In this document: positions 11,677 through 22,081 of the stretch, piece after piece
How positions within the stretch are numbered: the first letter of the stretch is position 1
Layout of the letters: each line of letters opens with the position of its first letter
Assembly (NCBI GenBank): GCA_001557505.1
Contig: LSAX01000005.1
Location: 434,001 to 498,000 of the forward strand
Origin: Reticulascus tulasneorum
Taxonomy: Eukaryota > Ascomycota > Sordariomycetes > Glomerellales > Reticulascaceae
Direction: 5' to 3'
Length of the DNA stretch: 64,000 nucleotides
The notes under the pieces: generated by a model
What the model was told of the DNA's origin: nothing
The model's input: only the letters and a program-made list of their open reading frames with translations
Databases searched by the model: none
Made by a program: the position numbers and the translations under genes

Positions 11677-12864
11677 TCAGGTAAGAGTCGGAACTGACCA
11701 AGTTGCATAGTCCTTGACATTGACGTTTGCGGTGCTCCTCTCGGTAATGCTGGGCTTGGTGCCAGAGTTGAGCAAGAAGTAGTTGATGTATTGGGTGAGC
11801 TCGGCGTTTTGGTTGCTTGGGAACTGGCAATGGCTGTGGCCACCCACCAGGGAGAAGCCCATGTTCTCGGGGACACCAAGAGCTTGGTAAATGAGACGGC
11901 CGGCCTTCATGCAGCCAGTGGTAGAAACAGGACCAAGCCAGTCAATGTCGTTCTCAGCAACATAAAGACCTCGCGGGGCGACGAGACCAGCGAGCTCGTG
12001 GTGGTCGACCGGGATCTGCGAGGACTTGGTGCTCCAGGTGTTGAAGTTGGGAGAGAACCATACGTTCTCACCAACAATCTGTCCAGAGGTCTGGATGTTC
12101 TTGCCCTTGTTCTTTTCGCTGTCGGAAATACGCCAGCAGGCAGCGCCGCCGGAGCCGGATTCCTGAGGGATGGTGAGAGCAATGCGCTTCTCGAGAGCGC
12201 CAACGACGAAAGCGCCTTTGCCATTTCGCGAGCAACCAGTGACTCCCAAGCGCTTGGTGTCAATGCCAGTCTTGTCAGCTCCGAGCTGCTCCAGACCGTC
12301 AATGAGCCGGCCAACACCCCAGGCCCAGGCGGTAAGAGCACCGGCGCTGTGCGATCGGCCGAAGAGAGTGTAGAAGAGACCTTGACCACGGCTGGATCCA
12401 CCGCCCTGAGCGGCGAACGCGTCATTTCCGAATGTGATTGTGGCGACGGTGCCAGGAATAGGTATGCTAGCACCACCAATGCCAAAGATGGCAGGGAACG
12501 GGCCCGAACCTGATGGCTTCCGAATGGCTGCGCTCATGCTGATGCTAGCACTGCCGACGGTGACCTTGACGTTGAGAGTTGTGCCAGACAAGGTGGCCTC
12601 AACCTTGTCTGGAGGAGGTGGAAATACACCGAGCTCATACTGCTGCAGGGCGTTGAGGAGCTCTGTCTGGCGGCAGGTCCAGTCGGCCTTGGTCACGACC
12701 TTGGAGCCATCGGCGAAGGTGAAGGGGTCGGGAAGCTTGGCGTCGTTGACAGCAGAGACCTGGGTTGCGGCCTTGCAAGCAGCCTGGCGCTCGAAGAGAT
12801 CGGACGCAGGGAAGGCAAAGGCGGACCCGACAAGGAGGATGGCAGTTGCTACGCGTGCGGCCAT
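11677..12864 (-). CDS. CE15 4-O-methyl-glucuronoyl methylesterase (secreted)
   Basis: This single-exon gene encodes 395 residues. A signal peptide (about residues 1-17, ending SAFAFP) is followed directly by the CE15 catalytic domain, with no CBM1 module. Family motifs are present. GVTGCSRNGKG carries the nucleophile Ser212, QESGSGGAACWR holds the conserved acidic residue Glu235, and GGHSHCQFP carries His345. Paired cysteines fit the known disulfides of the Cip2-type fold. CE15 enzymes cleave the ester between 4-O-methyl-glucuronic acid on xylan and lignin alcohols, so this is an extracellular lignocellulose-degrading enzyme. The AA9 oxidase about 2.4 kb away has a complementary role. The GC-rich coding region contrasts with the flanks. 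Identification is secure. Confidence 0.93.
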   Translation of the reverse strand: MAARVATAILLVGSAFAFPASDLFERQAACKAATQVSAVNDAKLPDPFTFADGSKVVTKADWTCRQTELLNALQQYELGVFPPPPDKVEATLSGTTLNVKVTVGSASISMSAAIRKPSGSGPFPAIFGIGGASIPIPGTVATITFGNDAFAAQGGGSSRGQGLFYTLFGRSHSAGALTAWAWGVGRLIDGLEQLGADKTGIDTKRLGVTGCSRNGKGAFVVGALEKRIALTIPQESGSGGAACWRISDSEKNKGKNIQTSGQIVGENVWFSPNFNTWSTKSSQIPVDHHELAGLVAPRGLYVAENDIDWLGPVSTTGCMKAGRLIYQALGVPENMGFSLVGGHSHCQFPSNQNAELTQYINYFLLNSGTKPSITERSTANVNVKDYATWSVPTLT

Positions 12865-15239
12865 CTTGTCTCAATAGATATCGAAATCCGACCGGTTGTG
12901 TTGGAGTTGGCGAGACTGGATGTGCTGCGGTGTGTGACTGGGAGAGTGAATCGGGAGCGGCTCGCCCGAGGAGGGCAGGTCATATATATATGCCCCGAGC
13001 CAAGGAAACGCAAAATAAAATTTGGTCGACAGGCCATTCCCACGAGTGAGGAGACATGGCAGCAGCAGGCCACAAACACTTCCGGCTGATGGCTAGCGTT
13101 TGCCGGTTGTTAATTAACACACTGGGGCTTAATCTGATGTTGGAGCAGCGGCCCTCATATGGATGGAGTGATGACAGCCAGCCAAGGCGAAATGCTTCCC
13201 ACCTCCTTTACACCTCACGGATTACAGGGGCCAGCCGTGGGACCGAGCATCGGGATTGAGGCAGACTGGGCTCTTTTTTTCCACGAATCCAGTTTGTCCG
13301 TGCCAGCTCCCGTGGCGTGAGGCACCTGGGACCAGACACGGGTAGCCTCCTTGCAAAGCGCCGGATAGGCTTGGAGTCTTTGGCCATGTGGCCGCGGCGT
13401 CAGCAACGAAGAGACGAGGAGGGAAAACAGAAAAGGGGGGAACGAAGATGATCCCCTCCGCCGACGATACTTGGCACTTTGGATGGTAGCTGGATATGTC
13501 GCTATCGATGGAGCTGCGAGGGGTTTCGTGACAGATTGACTTTGGGAGAGGCCTATGGATAAATCCCATGGATATTGTCGTCTACATAACCTCGGGGGCG
13601 GCTATAAGACGGCGGTTATGCTAAGAGATCCATGATCTCCAGTGCCGGAGTGGTAGCTGGCAAGCCCCCCTGTAACCCCACAGTCTAACGGATTGGTGTG
13701 CCTGACCTTCTTAGGCCTTGAAGCAACGAAGAGCCCGGCGTGGCGAGCGCTACAGCCCCTGTAAGAACCCCCACTAACTACAGCCCTGATGGAGGACTCG
13801 TGGATATAGTAGATGTGCTAATCCATTCCACAGCAGCTGCAAATACCCCGACTGGCGACCCCCGCATTTACGGAAAGCTACCATGCTATATGGTGCGGTA
13901 CCTTGTGTATGTTGGTACGTACAACAGGTGGTTTCAGTATCTGCACCCATCTGGAGGTAGGTGTGTGTGTGCCTGGCCCGGGGGGGGGGGGCAAAAAACG
14001 CCACTCCGGCGCCCGATTGGGATGCGGGGAAAGGGAACGTCAAGTTCCACCACAAACGGACGGCTCATATACCTCGAGCATGTTTTTGCTGGCGCCCACG
14101 AACGCACACTTCCGTGCATTTGCATGCGTGGGGATGCCTTCAGGATGGAAGAAGTATGCATCGCTTCAAACTTCGGGATCCAAATCTAGGACTCTCTCCC
14201 ATTCGGCGGCTCGTTCTATATCCCTTTGCTTTTATCCCCCTCCTCCTGCCCCCACCCTCCTTCGTTTCTTGTTCTTGGTGCGCGGCCCTCTATATGCACA
14301 TGCAACAGCTTCAATCGGAGTACTGCATTACCTACTAGGCGGCCAGAATCCTTGATCGCACAACTTTCTTCCACGAGCAGAGTACCACTGTGAGGAGGGA
14401 CGGTATTGTTTAGGTCTCGGCCACAGTACGCTCATCGTTTCCCATGCAATACAAGAATTATACGGTGATCGATGCCCCGAGCACTAGTTGACAAATGCTG
14501 CCGTTGCATGTAGGACAGTTAGTCAGTGACGACTGTGATAGGGAGCTGTTGAATAAAGTCTGACAGTTCTGTCAGTTGCTCCCACCTCACCTCGTTTTGC
14601 TGTTCCTCTTTCTCTTCCTCTCTACCACAGTATTCGGAAGTTCGAGACGGCTGAGCAACTGAAGCTTCTTCTCTCTGGAAACTCTTTCCCGTGTCCTGCG
14701 TCGAAGGAACTCCCACCATTGAATCCTCGGGTCAACTTTCTGTCGTGGCTTGCTCTCATGGTGTCTCCAGACAGTAACTAGATTCCATGGAGCGAATTGG
14801 AGAAGTGCATCTCTCGTTCCGTGCCACGTGCATGGGTCTTAATGTGTCATCTCTTTCAATTATAGCCGTTATATAACCTTCCACTGGATTTGCCAGTCCA
14901 TATATATATTGATTGCTATGCGGGGACTTCCAATCCATCTCATGTCACCGTCCCACCTCGCCGCCGACTAAGCCAGTTCTGTCACGGCCACAGCTCCCAG
15001 CCTAAGGTGGTTTGTTTTGTTTCGGTCATGTGCTAGACATATTCTGCTCCATCGTCGGTCGTAGCCACCTGGCCCGCCGCGAACCGTGACTAAATCCCTG
15101 GTTATCGGCCGTCTGCTCGACACGGCATCGAGATACTCCCCAGCCTGGGAGCCTGCTACCTGTTTGGTCTCTTCAAATAGCTTGCAGCCATCTAGAAGCT
15201 CAGCTGGCAAGATAGTGGTGGGCGACGTCCTGCAGCATA
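12865..15239. other. intergenic between CE15 and AA9 genes
   Basis: This is a 2.4-kb divergent promoter region between two secreted plant-cell-wall enzymes. It has a poly-G run near 13980 and CT-rich tracts near 14230-14280 and 14580-14640. Open frames at 13740-14355 have proline/arginine-rich, unstructured translations and no domain. Confidence 0.5.
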
Positions 15240-16280
15240 ATGACCGGCATCCTCGGTCGTCTCTTGGCATCGCTGGCGGCCATCTCCGGCACGGCGCTTG
15301 CACACGGCGGCCTGAACAATTATACCGTTGGTGAGACGTGGTACAGAGGGTTCGTTCCATGTAATCTCGTCATCTTGATTTCGTTACCTCAGATTCGTCG
15401 TCTCACTACGCGAGTCGTCCCATTGTACACATCAGGCTGACTCCACGATCCAGATATGATCCGAACGAGCCAGCAGAAGAGCAGGACGGTCAGCCATGGC
15501 TGGTTCAGCGAAAATGGACAACAATCGATCCAGTTTTTGACCCATTGGCAGAGAGCCTCGCCTGTAACACTCCAGGATCCGCAGCACCGTCGTATATCGA
15601 GATCGAAGCCGGTCAAAATATCACGGCTCTCTACTATTTCTGGCTACACCCTGTTGGCCCCATGTCAGTATGGCTGGCATTATGCGGGGACTCGTGTGAG
15701 GTTGTGGATGTTAATAGTCTCGACTGGGTCAAAATCTGGCATGCAGGCTTGGTAGACGATGGGCTTGCTGGCCTGGCCGAGAGCATGTGGTATCAAAAGA
15801 ACTTCCAGAGATGGGACGGTCTGCCTGCTGAGTGGCCAGTCACTATTCCACCATCTCTAAAGCCAGGGAAATACCTTATCAGGTGAGTCAAGCATCCTTC
15901 TTTATTTCTGGGTTATCTGACATAGCCTCATCAGGCATGAGATTATCTCGATCCACATCGCAGGGAAGCCACAGTTCTATCCAGAATGTGCGCATCTCAA
16001 TATAACAGGCAACGGGACAACTCTGCTGCCTTCGGAGTTCTATAAGAAGATACCCGGCGTATACAGCATGGAGGGTATGTCCGCGGCACTCCCATAAAAA
16101 ATCGGTGCGCAGCGACACGAGCTGACAGCGTTGTAGACCCATCATTAAATGTAGACATATACTCGGAAGATTCGAAAGAGACTTCTGTTAGTTGTAGAAT
16201 CTCGAGAACCCCCATGGATCTGCGATACTAACAGTATGTAGGTATACCATCCACCTGGCGGCCCAGTGTGGAATGGGTAA
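15240..16280 (+). CDS. AA9 lytic polysaccharide monooxygenase (secreted)
   Basis: Five exons, join(15240..15349, 15454..15882, 15935..16074, 16137..16186, 16242..16280), give 255 residues with phases matching at each junction. The signal peptide ends ...GTALA and the mature protein begins with the essential His22 (HGGLNNY). Other AA9 hallmarks are the WYRG-YDPNEP join, the second copper His in WLHPVGPMSVWLALCG, IRHEIISIHIAGKPQFYPECAHL with the axial Tyr in QFYPECA, and the C-terminal PPGGPVWNG stop. It would oxidatively cleave cellulose or related beta-glucans outside the cell using a copper centre. There is no CBM1. The first donor reads GTTCGT, which is not the usual consensus, but it is the only one that joins the conserved motif. 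The last intron has a CTAAC-like branch site just upstream. Confidence 0.9.
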
Positions 16281-16819
16281 GTGTAGTCTGCGACGCGTGT
16301 CTTTGTTCAGGGCCTACATTCCAATGTCAAGGTAATTCAGATAAATTCTGCATATATAATTCCAATATAAAACACGAAATCTTGTCATTGCGAATGCCCT
16401 TCCTCGTGAGTGGGACGGTGCTGCTACAACTCCAACCTGTACTTGATGTGCGGGCTGTGACGCTATCCGGGGCCATATTCTGCCACCTTGATAACTTGGG
16501 GTTGCGGCAACCCCTAAAATATAAGTAAGCTTTCTAAGAGCTGGCCTCCAGACCTATGCAATGATAACAGTGAATCGAAGCTAGACGGCTTATACCAGGT
16601 AATGAAGTCATGTCGTCATAACCCTGCTTTCTTGTCTCAGGATAAATACTTGTCTTACTTTGCTTCGGCATCTCATCAGTGGGCCACGCGGCTTAGGTCT
16701 TAGACATAGATACGTTTGAACGTTTAGGGAGCAGGGGTTATCCCGTCTAGCCGCACTACAATAGTAGGCACGAGTATCGTGCCCCTAGCCTGCTCTTAAC
16801 TGATGCCCTGCGGGCAGTC
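16281..16819. other. intergenic, no gene seen
   Basis: These are the convergent 3' flanks of the AA9 and DHA2 genes. The frame at 16268-16528 is not supported by any motif. Confidence 0.6.
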
Positions 16820-18487
16820 TTAGCTTCCCAGTTCCTCCGTCGCAGATTTGTTGGTTTTCTTCTCTTCATCAAGCCCAAATTCCGTCTCCAATTCGGTCCG
16901 GAGCTCTAATCCTCTCTCTAGGCCAACGAAGAGAAACCCGATAATACTAAGTCCCAACCCAAGCCACCAGATTGGTCTAAGAGCAGTTGTATACACCTGT
17001 GTAACCTCGTCCCATATATCATCAGAGACTGTCCCTCGAAGGCGGTGCGCCTCACTAGCAAATGCATAGGCCCTTCCATCTCTCATCTGTTCCTGTAGAC
17101 TCTGTGAAGAGATAAGATGAAGATTTGCATTTACCACAGAGTTGAAGATTACCGATGGGATCGTAACGCCCCAAATGTAGCCGAAAGTTTTAAGGAACGA
17201 GAAGGTGGCTGTCGCAACGGCCACATCGGATTCCGAGAGCGAGGCCATGATGGCAGGGAGTATGGTCGAGATAATCAGCCCGCCACCGGCGCTTGCAATT
17301 AGCTGGAAAAACACCCAGGCGACGGTCGACGTCCCACCGTCCATAAGAGTAAACAGTCCAAAGCTTATAGCATGGAGAGCAAACCCGCCAGCGTGTAGGG
17401 GCCGGTATGCGCCGAATTTGGTGAGAAGTGCCCCTGCTATAACTGCAAAGAACAGCACCGGGATAGCAAAAGGGAGGAAGTTAACGCCAGACTGCAAGAC
17501 TGTCGTAGCGAGAGTCGCCTGGAAGTAAATAGGCAGGAAATACATTACTTCCTGTATAATCACCGAGCTGAGAAAGGTCAAGAAGTAGACCACGGCAGAT
17601 GTGCGGTTGCTGAACAGACGCAGGGGCACGCTCGGTACGTCAGTGAAGGCTTGCTGAATGTGGAAGGCGACCCAGCCGACGCAACCTAGGACTATCGGCA
17701 AGATGATGCGCCAGGAGGACCAGGGGTGTTCGATTCCGCCCATGACCAATCCGAGTAAAATAGCGATCATGCTGGGAATGAAGATGAAGTTGCCAAGGTA
17801 GTCCACCCGCCAAATTCTCGACTTCCTGTTTGGCGTGGTATCCTTGGTCCCCGTCTTCATCTGCATGAGCAAGAGAAGAATGGCCAGTGCCGTGCCCGAT
17901 ATGGGAAGGTTCATGTAGAATATCCATCGCCAGTTCCTCTGCGCCAGTGCACCACCCACAACTGGACCGATGGCGGCTCCAATGCCAGCCCAGGCGAACA
18001 TCAAGCCAAGGTACTGTCCACGCTCGCGTAGCGGAACAAGGTCGGCACACACGATGTCGAGCAGCACATATATGCCACCGGCGCCGACACCTTGCACAGT
18101 TCGTCCGGCGATAAGCATTCCCGGGTTGTAGGCGCCACCGGCGATGCCACTGCCAAGTGCAAACAGCAGCACGGAGATAACGAAAGGAATGCGGCGGCCA
18201 AGGATGTCGGCCAGTTGGCCTACGAGAAGTTGGACGACTGTTGATGCAACAACAAAGCAGTTGGCAATCCAGATGTATTGGGAGGCGCCGCTGATCTCTG
18301 ATGTGATTGTCGGGAGGGCTGTCGTGATGATGGAGACGTCCAGGGCGCATGTGAAGCTGAGAAGGCACATGGCCGCGAAGATACCCCAGAATCGAAGCGA
18401 TTTGGGCTGCTTCTTTGCGAGGGGGGGTGATTCTCGGCCGCCGTTAGCATCCGAAGATGCGACTGGTGCGTCCCCAGTCTCGATCAT
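16820..18487 (-). CDS. DHA2-family MFS efflux transporter (14 TM)
   Basis: This intronless gene encodes 555 residues. A charged N-terminal tail precedes 14 predicted hydrophobic segments. Drug-H+ antiporter-2 signatures are visible: LDVSIITTALPTI in TM1 (motif D1-like), GQLADILGRRIPFV (motif A), AGRTVQGVGAGGIYVLLDI (motif B) and GIGAAIGPVVGGALAQRNWRWIFYMNLP (motif C and its extension). The C terminus is Glu/Lys-rich. Such transporters sit in the plasma or vacuolar membrane and export toxic compounds or secondary metabolites using the proton gradient. No biosynthetic genes adjoin it directly, so the substrate is unknown. The family assignment is secure. Confidence 0.92.
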   Translation of the reverse strand: MIETGDAPVASSDANGGRESPPLAKKQPKSLRFWGIFAAMCLLSFTCALDVSIITTALPTITSEISGASQYIWIANCFVVASTVVQLLVGQLADILGRRIPFVISVLLFALGSGIAGGAYNPGMLIAGRTVQGVGAGGIYVLLDIVCADLVPLRERGQYLGLMFAWAGIGAAIGPVVGGALAQRNWRWIFYMNLPISGTALAILLLLMQMKTGTKDTTPNRKSRIWRVDYLGNFIFIPSMIAILLGLVMGGIEHPWSSWRIILPIVLGCVGWVAFHIQQAFTDVPSVPLRLFSNRTSAVVYFLTFLSSVIIQEVMYFLPIYFQATLATTVLQSGVNFLPFAIPVLFFAVIAGALLTKFGAYRPLHAGGFALHAISFGLFTLMDGGTSTVAWVFFQLIASAGGGLIISTILPAIMASLSESDVAVATATFSFLKTFGYIWGVTIPSVIFNSVVNANLHLISSQSLQEQMRDGRAYAFASEAHRLRGTVSDDIWDEVTQVYTTALRPIWWLGLGLSIIGFLFVGLERGLELRTELETEFGLDEEKKTNKSATEELGS

Positions 18488-19257
18488 TGTTGCAATCGAA
18501 CGAGCACCAGGATGGTCATACAGAGGTTTAAACCAAGATCAACCCACCACTTGCTCGTAACAAGCGATCGCGGTATACAAGCAACATAGTGGTCATATTG
18601 CGGCGAAAACTGGGCTTGCTGCATACTTATTGCTGCTGGGTCAGGCCAAATCTGACAGAATCCTTCCCAAATCCTTCTTATATCCTCGCCGAATCAAAGC
18701 GCCACAAATTACAATTAGGACCGAATAGCTGAATATGGAAAGGGACTTTGTTTGTAGATCACAGAACCTGGCATTCAACACTGCGATCACCAATCTCCCG
18801 TATTATACTTATATTCTCGGTCCTAGAAATCGTGTCACAGGGGAACTTTCGAACATCTGCTGCACGGCAACAACTTATATTCGCTGCTCATGTGTAAAGA
18901 TCCTCATAAGCAGACATAATGCCAGAATGCCAGAATGACTTATGTTCATCTGGATATTCTATGAGTTTGGGTATAACTTTATGACTCCTTGTGTCTTGAT
19001 CATCAGTGACTTTAATGGCTAGATTTATTCTACAGCTAGCTTTAGTCCAAAACCAATCTCACATCTTATCAGTGGTGCCTCGTTTTATTTTATTTTAGTG
19101 GGGCATCCCCTGCAATCAGGCGACGCCAGCATCACGACGCGTCTCAGCATCCGCTCAACCCACCAATTTGTACCGACCATGACCTAGATCGAGAGCCGAT
19201 TCTTTCTTGGGCTCGAGTTTGGCGGCCTACGAACGAGACTGTGCGAAGCTATTTGCC
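18488..19257. other. divergent intergenic region
   Basis: This is the shared upstream region of the DHA2 transporter and the unknown membrane protein. No gene was recognised. It is AT-rich towards 18950-19100. Confidence 0.6.
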
Positions 19258-20673
19258 ATGGCTTCAGACTTTATGGCAATGGCCATGTTGCGCAGCCTTG
19301 TTTTCCTATTGATCTCGCTGCCGTTGGTTCATGCGAACCTCCCATTTGGCTCCATTGCTACCCCGGTAATAAAGACCAGCGATGTCGTCTCCTTTGACCC
19401 TCTCTCGCTGCTCGCCGTTCTCTATAACCCTCGTGCTTCTGCCAGCGCAGCCAGACTGTATGCGCAACCGGACCGGCATATCTTTCGTTGGCCGCACATG
19501 ATCCAGATCGGGGCCGTTCTGGCGCCAGTTTTTGTGCTGGTCAGCCACTTTACGCGAGACTACAAATCCATTCACCCAGCTGTGGATATGTTCATGAGCA
19601 ACGTCAACAAACTCAGCGTGCAGTCGACCATTGGCCGGTCGATCAACCTGTTTCCAACCTTGCCAGTGTGCACGAGCGACTCAGTAGTCACGGACCCTCT
19701 GAATTTCAGACCGTCGGACATGCCGGCCAACGATATCAAGATCGTACACCTCCTGCGCTTGGGTGGCATCGCTGCAGGGTCACCCGAGTCCCCAAAAGGG
19801 TCGCTGAGCCTGAACCATAGAGTTCTTAAGGCGCTTATGCTCTGCACAGAGATCGGCATGGGGCTGTTGATAAGTTGCGGTCTAGCCTTCAGTGTCCTCG
19901 TGGGAGACATGTGGGCTGTCGCTCTTTTCGGAACGTCTTGGGCTCACTGGCTTTCGTCAACCGTCGTGTCGTCTCGCCAGCTGGTCACCACAGAGTCCAC
20001 TTCCCCCCGGGATGATGCCACACCGGTCTCCGCCATCTATCAACGGCCATCGGGGGGTCTCGTTGTGTTCAAGGGCCGCCAGGATACCTTCGAGCGGTGG
20101 GCTCGTACAGCTTGGATTTTCAACTCCTCAACAAGGAACCGGGTTATTCACTGGAGCTGGATGCTCACTGGCACAGCAGCTGCCTTTGCTTCGCTGGTTT
20201 GCATGGTCAACATGGGCGGGTATCTGCAGCTGGGATTTATCGGGATGCTGATTTACTCGTCTGTGGCTGAGCTGTGGTTGACGGTGTTCGCCCATCAGCT
20301 CCAAGTAGACTACTCTCGTTGGCTCGGCTCTTATAGCACCATGGAGGTGAAGTCAAACCCAAAGAGATACCAGAGTATTATTCAGGTAGCACTGGGCCTC
20401 GATAGTGATCATCGCCTCGATGTCTCGAGCTGGATTAAGATGAGCTTGCTCCCCGATACCGTGGTATTTCGGGCCATGTTGAATGCGCTGCAATACTTGA
20501 ACGAGCCGCTTCGAGGACAACCAAAAGAAAGGCTAGCCGAAGCCAAGGCGGTGTATAACTCTACTTGTGGGCAGCAACTTGGCGAGGAAGACATCGAACT
20601 GAAAAATAACATTTGGCTTGAAATCGAACGGGTTTGGAACGAGCGATATCAACTAGCGAATACCTCAGTTTAG
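19258..20673 (+). CDS. multi-pass membrane protein of unknown function
   Basis: This single-exon frame gives 471 residues from the first ATG; the open frame continues about 50 bases further 5' but without an ATG. I do not recognise the family. The N terminus (LRSLVFLLISLPLVHA) looks like a signal peptide or first anchor. Further hydrophobic stretches lie near residues 78-96 (QIGAVLAPVFVLVSHF), 198-232, 295-315 and 322-345. The C-terminal ~100 residues are hydrophilic and helix-rich. A short basic and Ser/Thr-rich loop separates the middle segments. The good length, codon bias and segment pattern make it a real gene. It lies head-to-head with the DHA2 transporter. The possibility that it is a channel or sensor cannot be tested from sequence alone. 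Confidence 0.7.
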   Translation: MASDFMAMAMLRSLVFLLISLPLVHANLPFGSIATPVIKTSDVVSFDPLSLLAVLYNPRASASAARLYAQPDRHIFRWPHMIQIGAVLAPVFVLVSHFTRDYKSIHPAVDMFMSNVNKLSVQSTIGRSINLFPTLPVCTSDSVVTDPLNFRPSDMPANDIKIVHLLRLGGIAAGSPESPKGSLSLNHRVLKALMLCTEIGMGLLISCGLAFSVLVGDMWAVALFGTSWAHWLSSTVVSSRQLVTTESTSPRDDATPVSAIYQRPSGGLVVFKGRQDTFERWARTAWIFNSSTRNRVIHWSWMLTGTAAAFASLVCMVNMGGYLQLGFIGMLIYSSVAELWLTVFAHQLQVDYSRWLGSYSTMEVKSNPKRYQSIIQVALGLDSDHRLDVSSWIKMSLLPDTVVFRAMLNALQYLNEPLRGQPKERLAEAKAVYNSTCGQQLGEEDIELKNNIWLEIERVWNERYQLANTSV

Positions 20674-20917
20674 GGGATTGTCTTGGAATGCTCATGGGAA
20701 GTGTTTAGTGTGCCTGGCCCTATATGTATTGGCTAGTGTATAGGGGATGATGATGTGATGTACTGCACGGTAGGTAGTCCGTAATTCTTCACACTTGAGT
20801 GGCAAATGCAATGAGCTGGGATATCTAAGACACACCTAAAATTTGTTGCATAAAATGGGTGGTCACATGGAAAGAAAGATGTTAGTTTAGATAAGATTTT
20901 AACAAAGATTCTAGTAA

Positions 20918-21022
20918 GGGATGTTGGTGTAGTTGGTTATCACGTCAGTCTCATATTTGCATATGATTTGGTCTCAGATCAGGGTTATCTGAAGGTCGCG
21001 AGTTCGATCCTCGCACGTCCCA
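20918..21022 (+). tRNA. tRNA-Met(CAT), elongator type, with intron
   Basis: The acceptor stem is GGGATGT (20918-20924) paired with ACGTCCC (21015-21021), with discriminator A at 21022. The D arm matches an A box (TGGTGTAGTTGG). The anticodon arm GTCAGTCTCATA continues after an intron of about 31 bp into ATCTGAAGGTC, which reproduces the elongator tRNA-Met arm with anticodon CAT. The T arm is GCGAG-TTCGATC-CTCGC and contains the B box. A TTTTTT Pol III terminator follows at once (21024). The intron lies after position 37, the usual place in eukaryotic nuclear tRNAs. No CCA is encoded, as expected. Confidence 0.88.
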
Positions 21023-22081
21023 TTTTTTGGTTCATTCACACACAATGTTATTCGATCTTCTTTTACGAAGTTGCAAGTTTCATTTTTGCTAATGTTAATA
21101 TCTCAAGGAAATGTGATGGGACTTGGAGTGAAGAAGGCCTCACTCAATCCATCACTTCCCACTTTGAGCATTCCAGCAGAATAAGGCAATCGAAGTAATT
21201 GATAATCGCAGCTTGGCGCTGCGACGACAGAGCAATCAATCAATGGCGGGGTGGCAACTAATTACCTTATGTAATCAGCACCACTATGAATTCGACATGA
21301 CCGCCACTTCACTCGGATGCTCTTTTTGACCAACTCTGCAGTCGGACGGACATGCGTCATAACGATCCTCCGTATCCCTGATTTGTGGCCCAACGCCCGC
21401 TAATTGTCCATCCGATTACCCGTCCTCGTCCCACTTAAATCCTTCGGGCCTTGTCTTGGTATGGGATTGGGCAATGACATGGAGGCTCGAAGGTGACTAA
21501 AACTTACTTCCTGTAGGCCCACTCGACCGAATAACTTCTGGGGAGGTAGAAATTGGCAGTAATAGCTGGCAAAAGAAACTTAAGAGTACATAAACTGTCT
21601 CATGATACACTGCATCTCCCTGGGGTCCACGGCAACGCAACTTGCGCCGATTCGCATATCCTGCGTACTGGAAGTCCTAATGAGTCGGCATTGTGCAACC
21701 ATCCCCTTTCACACAATCTTAGCCTAGTTGGTTTGAAGAAGGCGATGTCACGTAATCAAGTTTTTGTCCGGAAGGCTTAGTTATGCCTCCTCCAGAATTG
21801 GCATCAGGTAGAGGCGATGCTTAGCAATTTCTCATTAGCTACGACAGTCCTACAACACGTTTCTTGCATCCACCCAGAGATTTGTTTAAAGGTACGAGTC
21901 TCCCATCGAGAACGAGAATCAGAAAGAGAATCATCATCAAGAACTAGAAGCAACTCAGAACGAAACTAATCAAACGAAGCATCGTCTTACTTCCGTAAAG
22001 CACTCCTGAAACCCAGTCCCAGTCTGTCAAGACGAATCACACTTCAGAAGCCTTCGATCTCCTACCCTATACATCGCAGCC
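21023..22081. other. intergenic; tRNA terminator and SDR upstream region
   Basis: A T-run just after the tRNA is the likely Pol III stop. The last 200 bp, A- and C-rich with many GAAN repeats, look like the 5' leader of the SDR gene. No other gene was seen. Confidence 0.55.

Noticed and set aside
11791..12513. 240-codon plus-strand frame
   Set aside because: It is antisense to the GC-rich CE15 gene, has a low-complexity translation and no domain.
13740..14355. Overlapping frames of about 150 codons
   Set aside because: They read through a poly-G tract and tandem GT/CT-rich DNA; the translations are Pro/Arg-rich without motifs.
17640..18368. 242-codon minus-strand frame in another phase
   Set aside because: It is a His/Arg-rich shadow of the DHA2 transporter.
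19207..19257. Upstream extension of the membrane-protein frame
   Set aside because: The extension starts with TTG; the first ATG at 19258 also places the signal-like segment at the N terminus.
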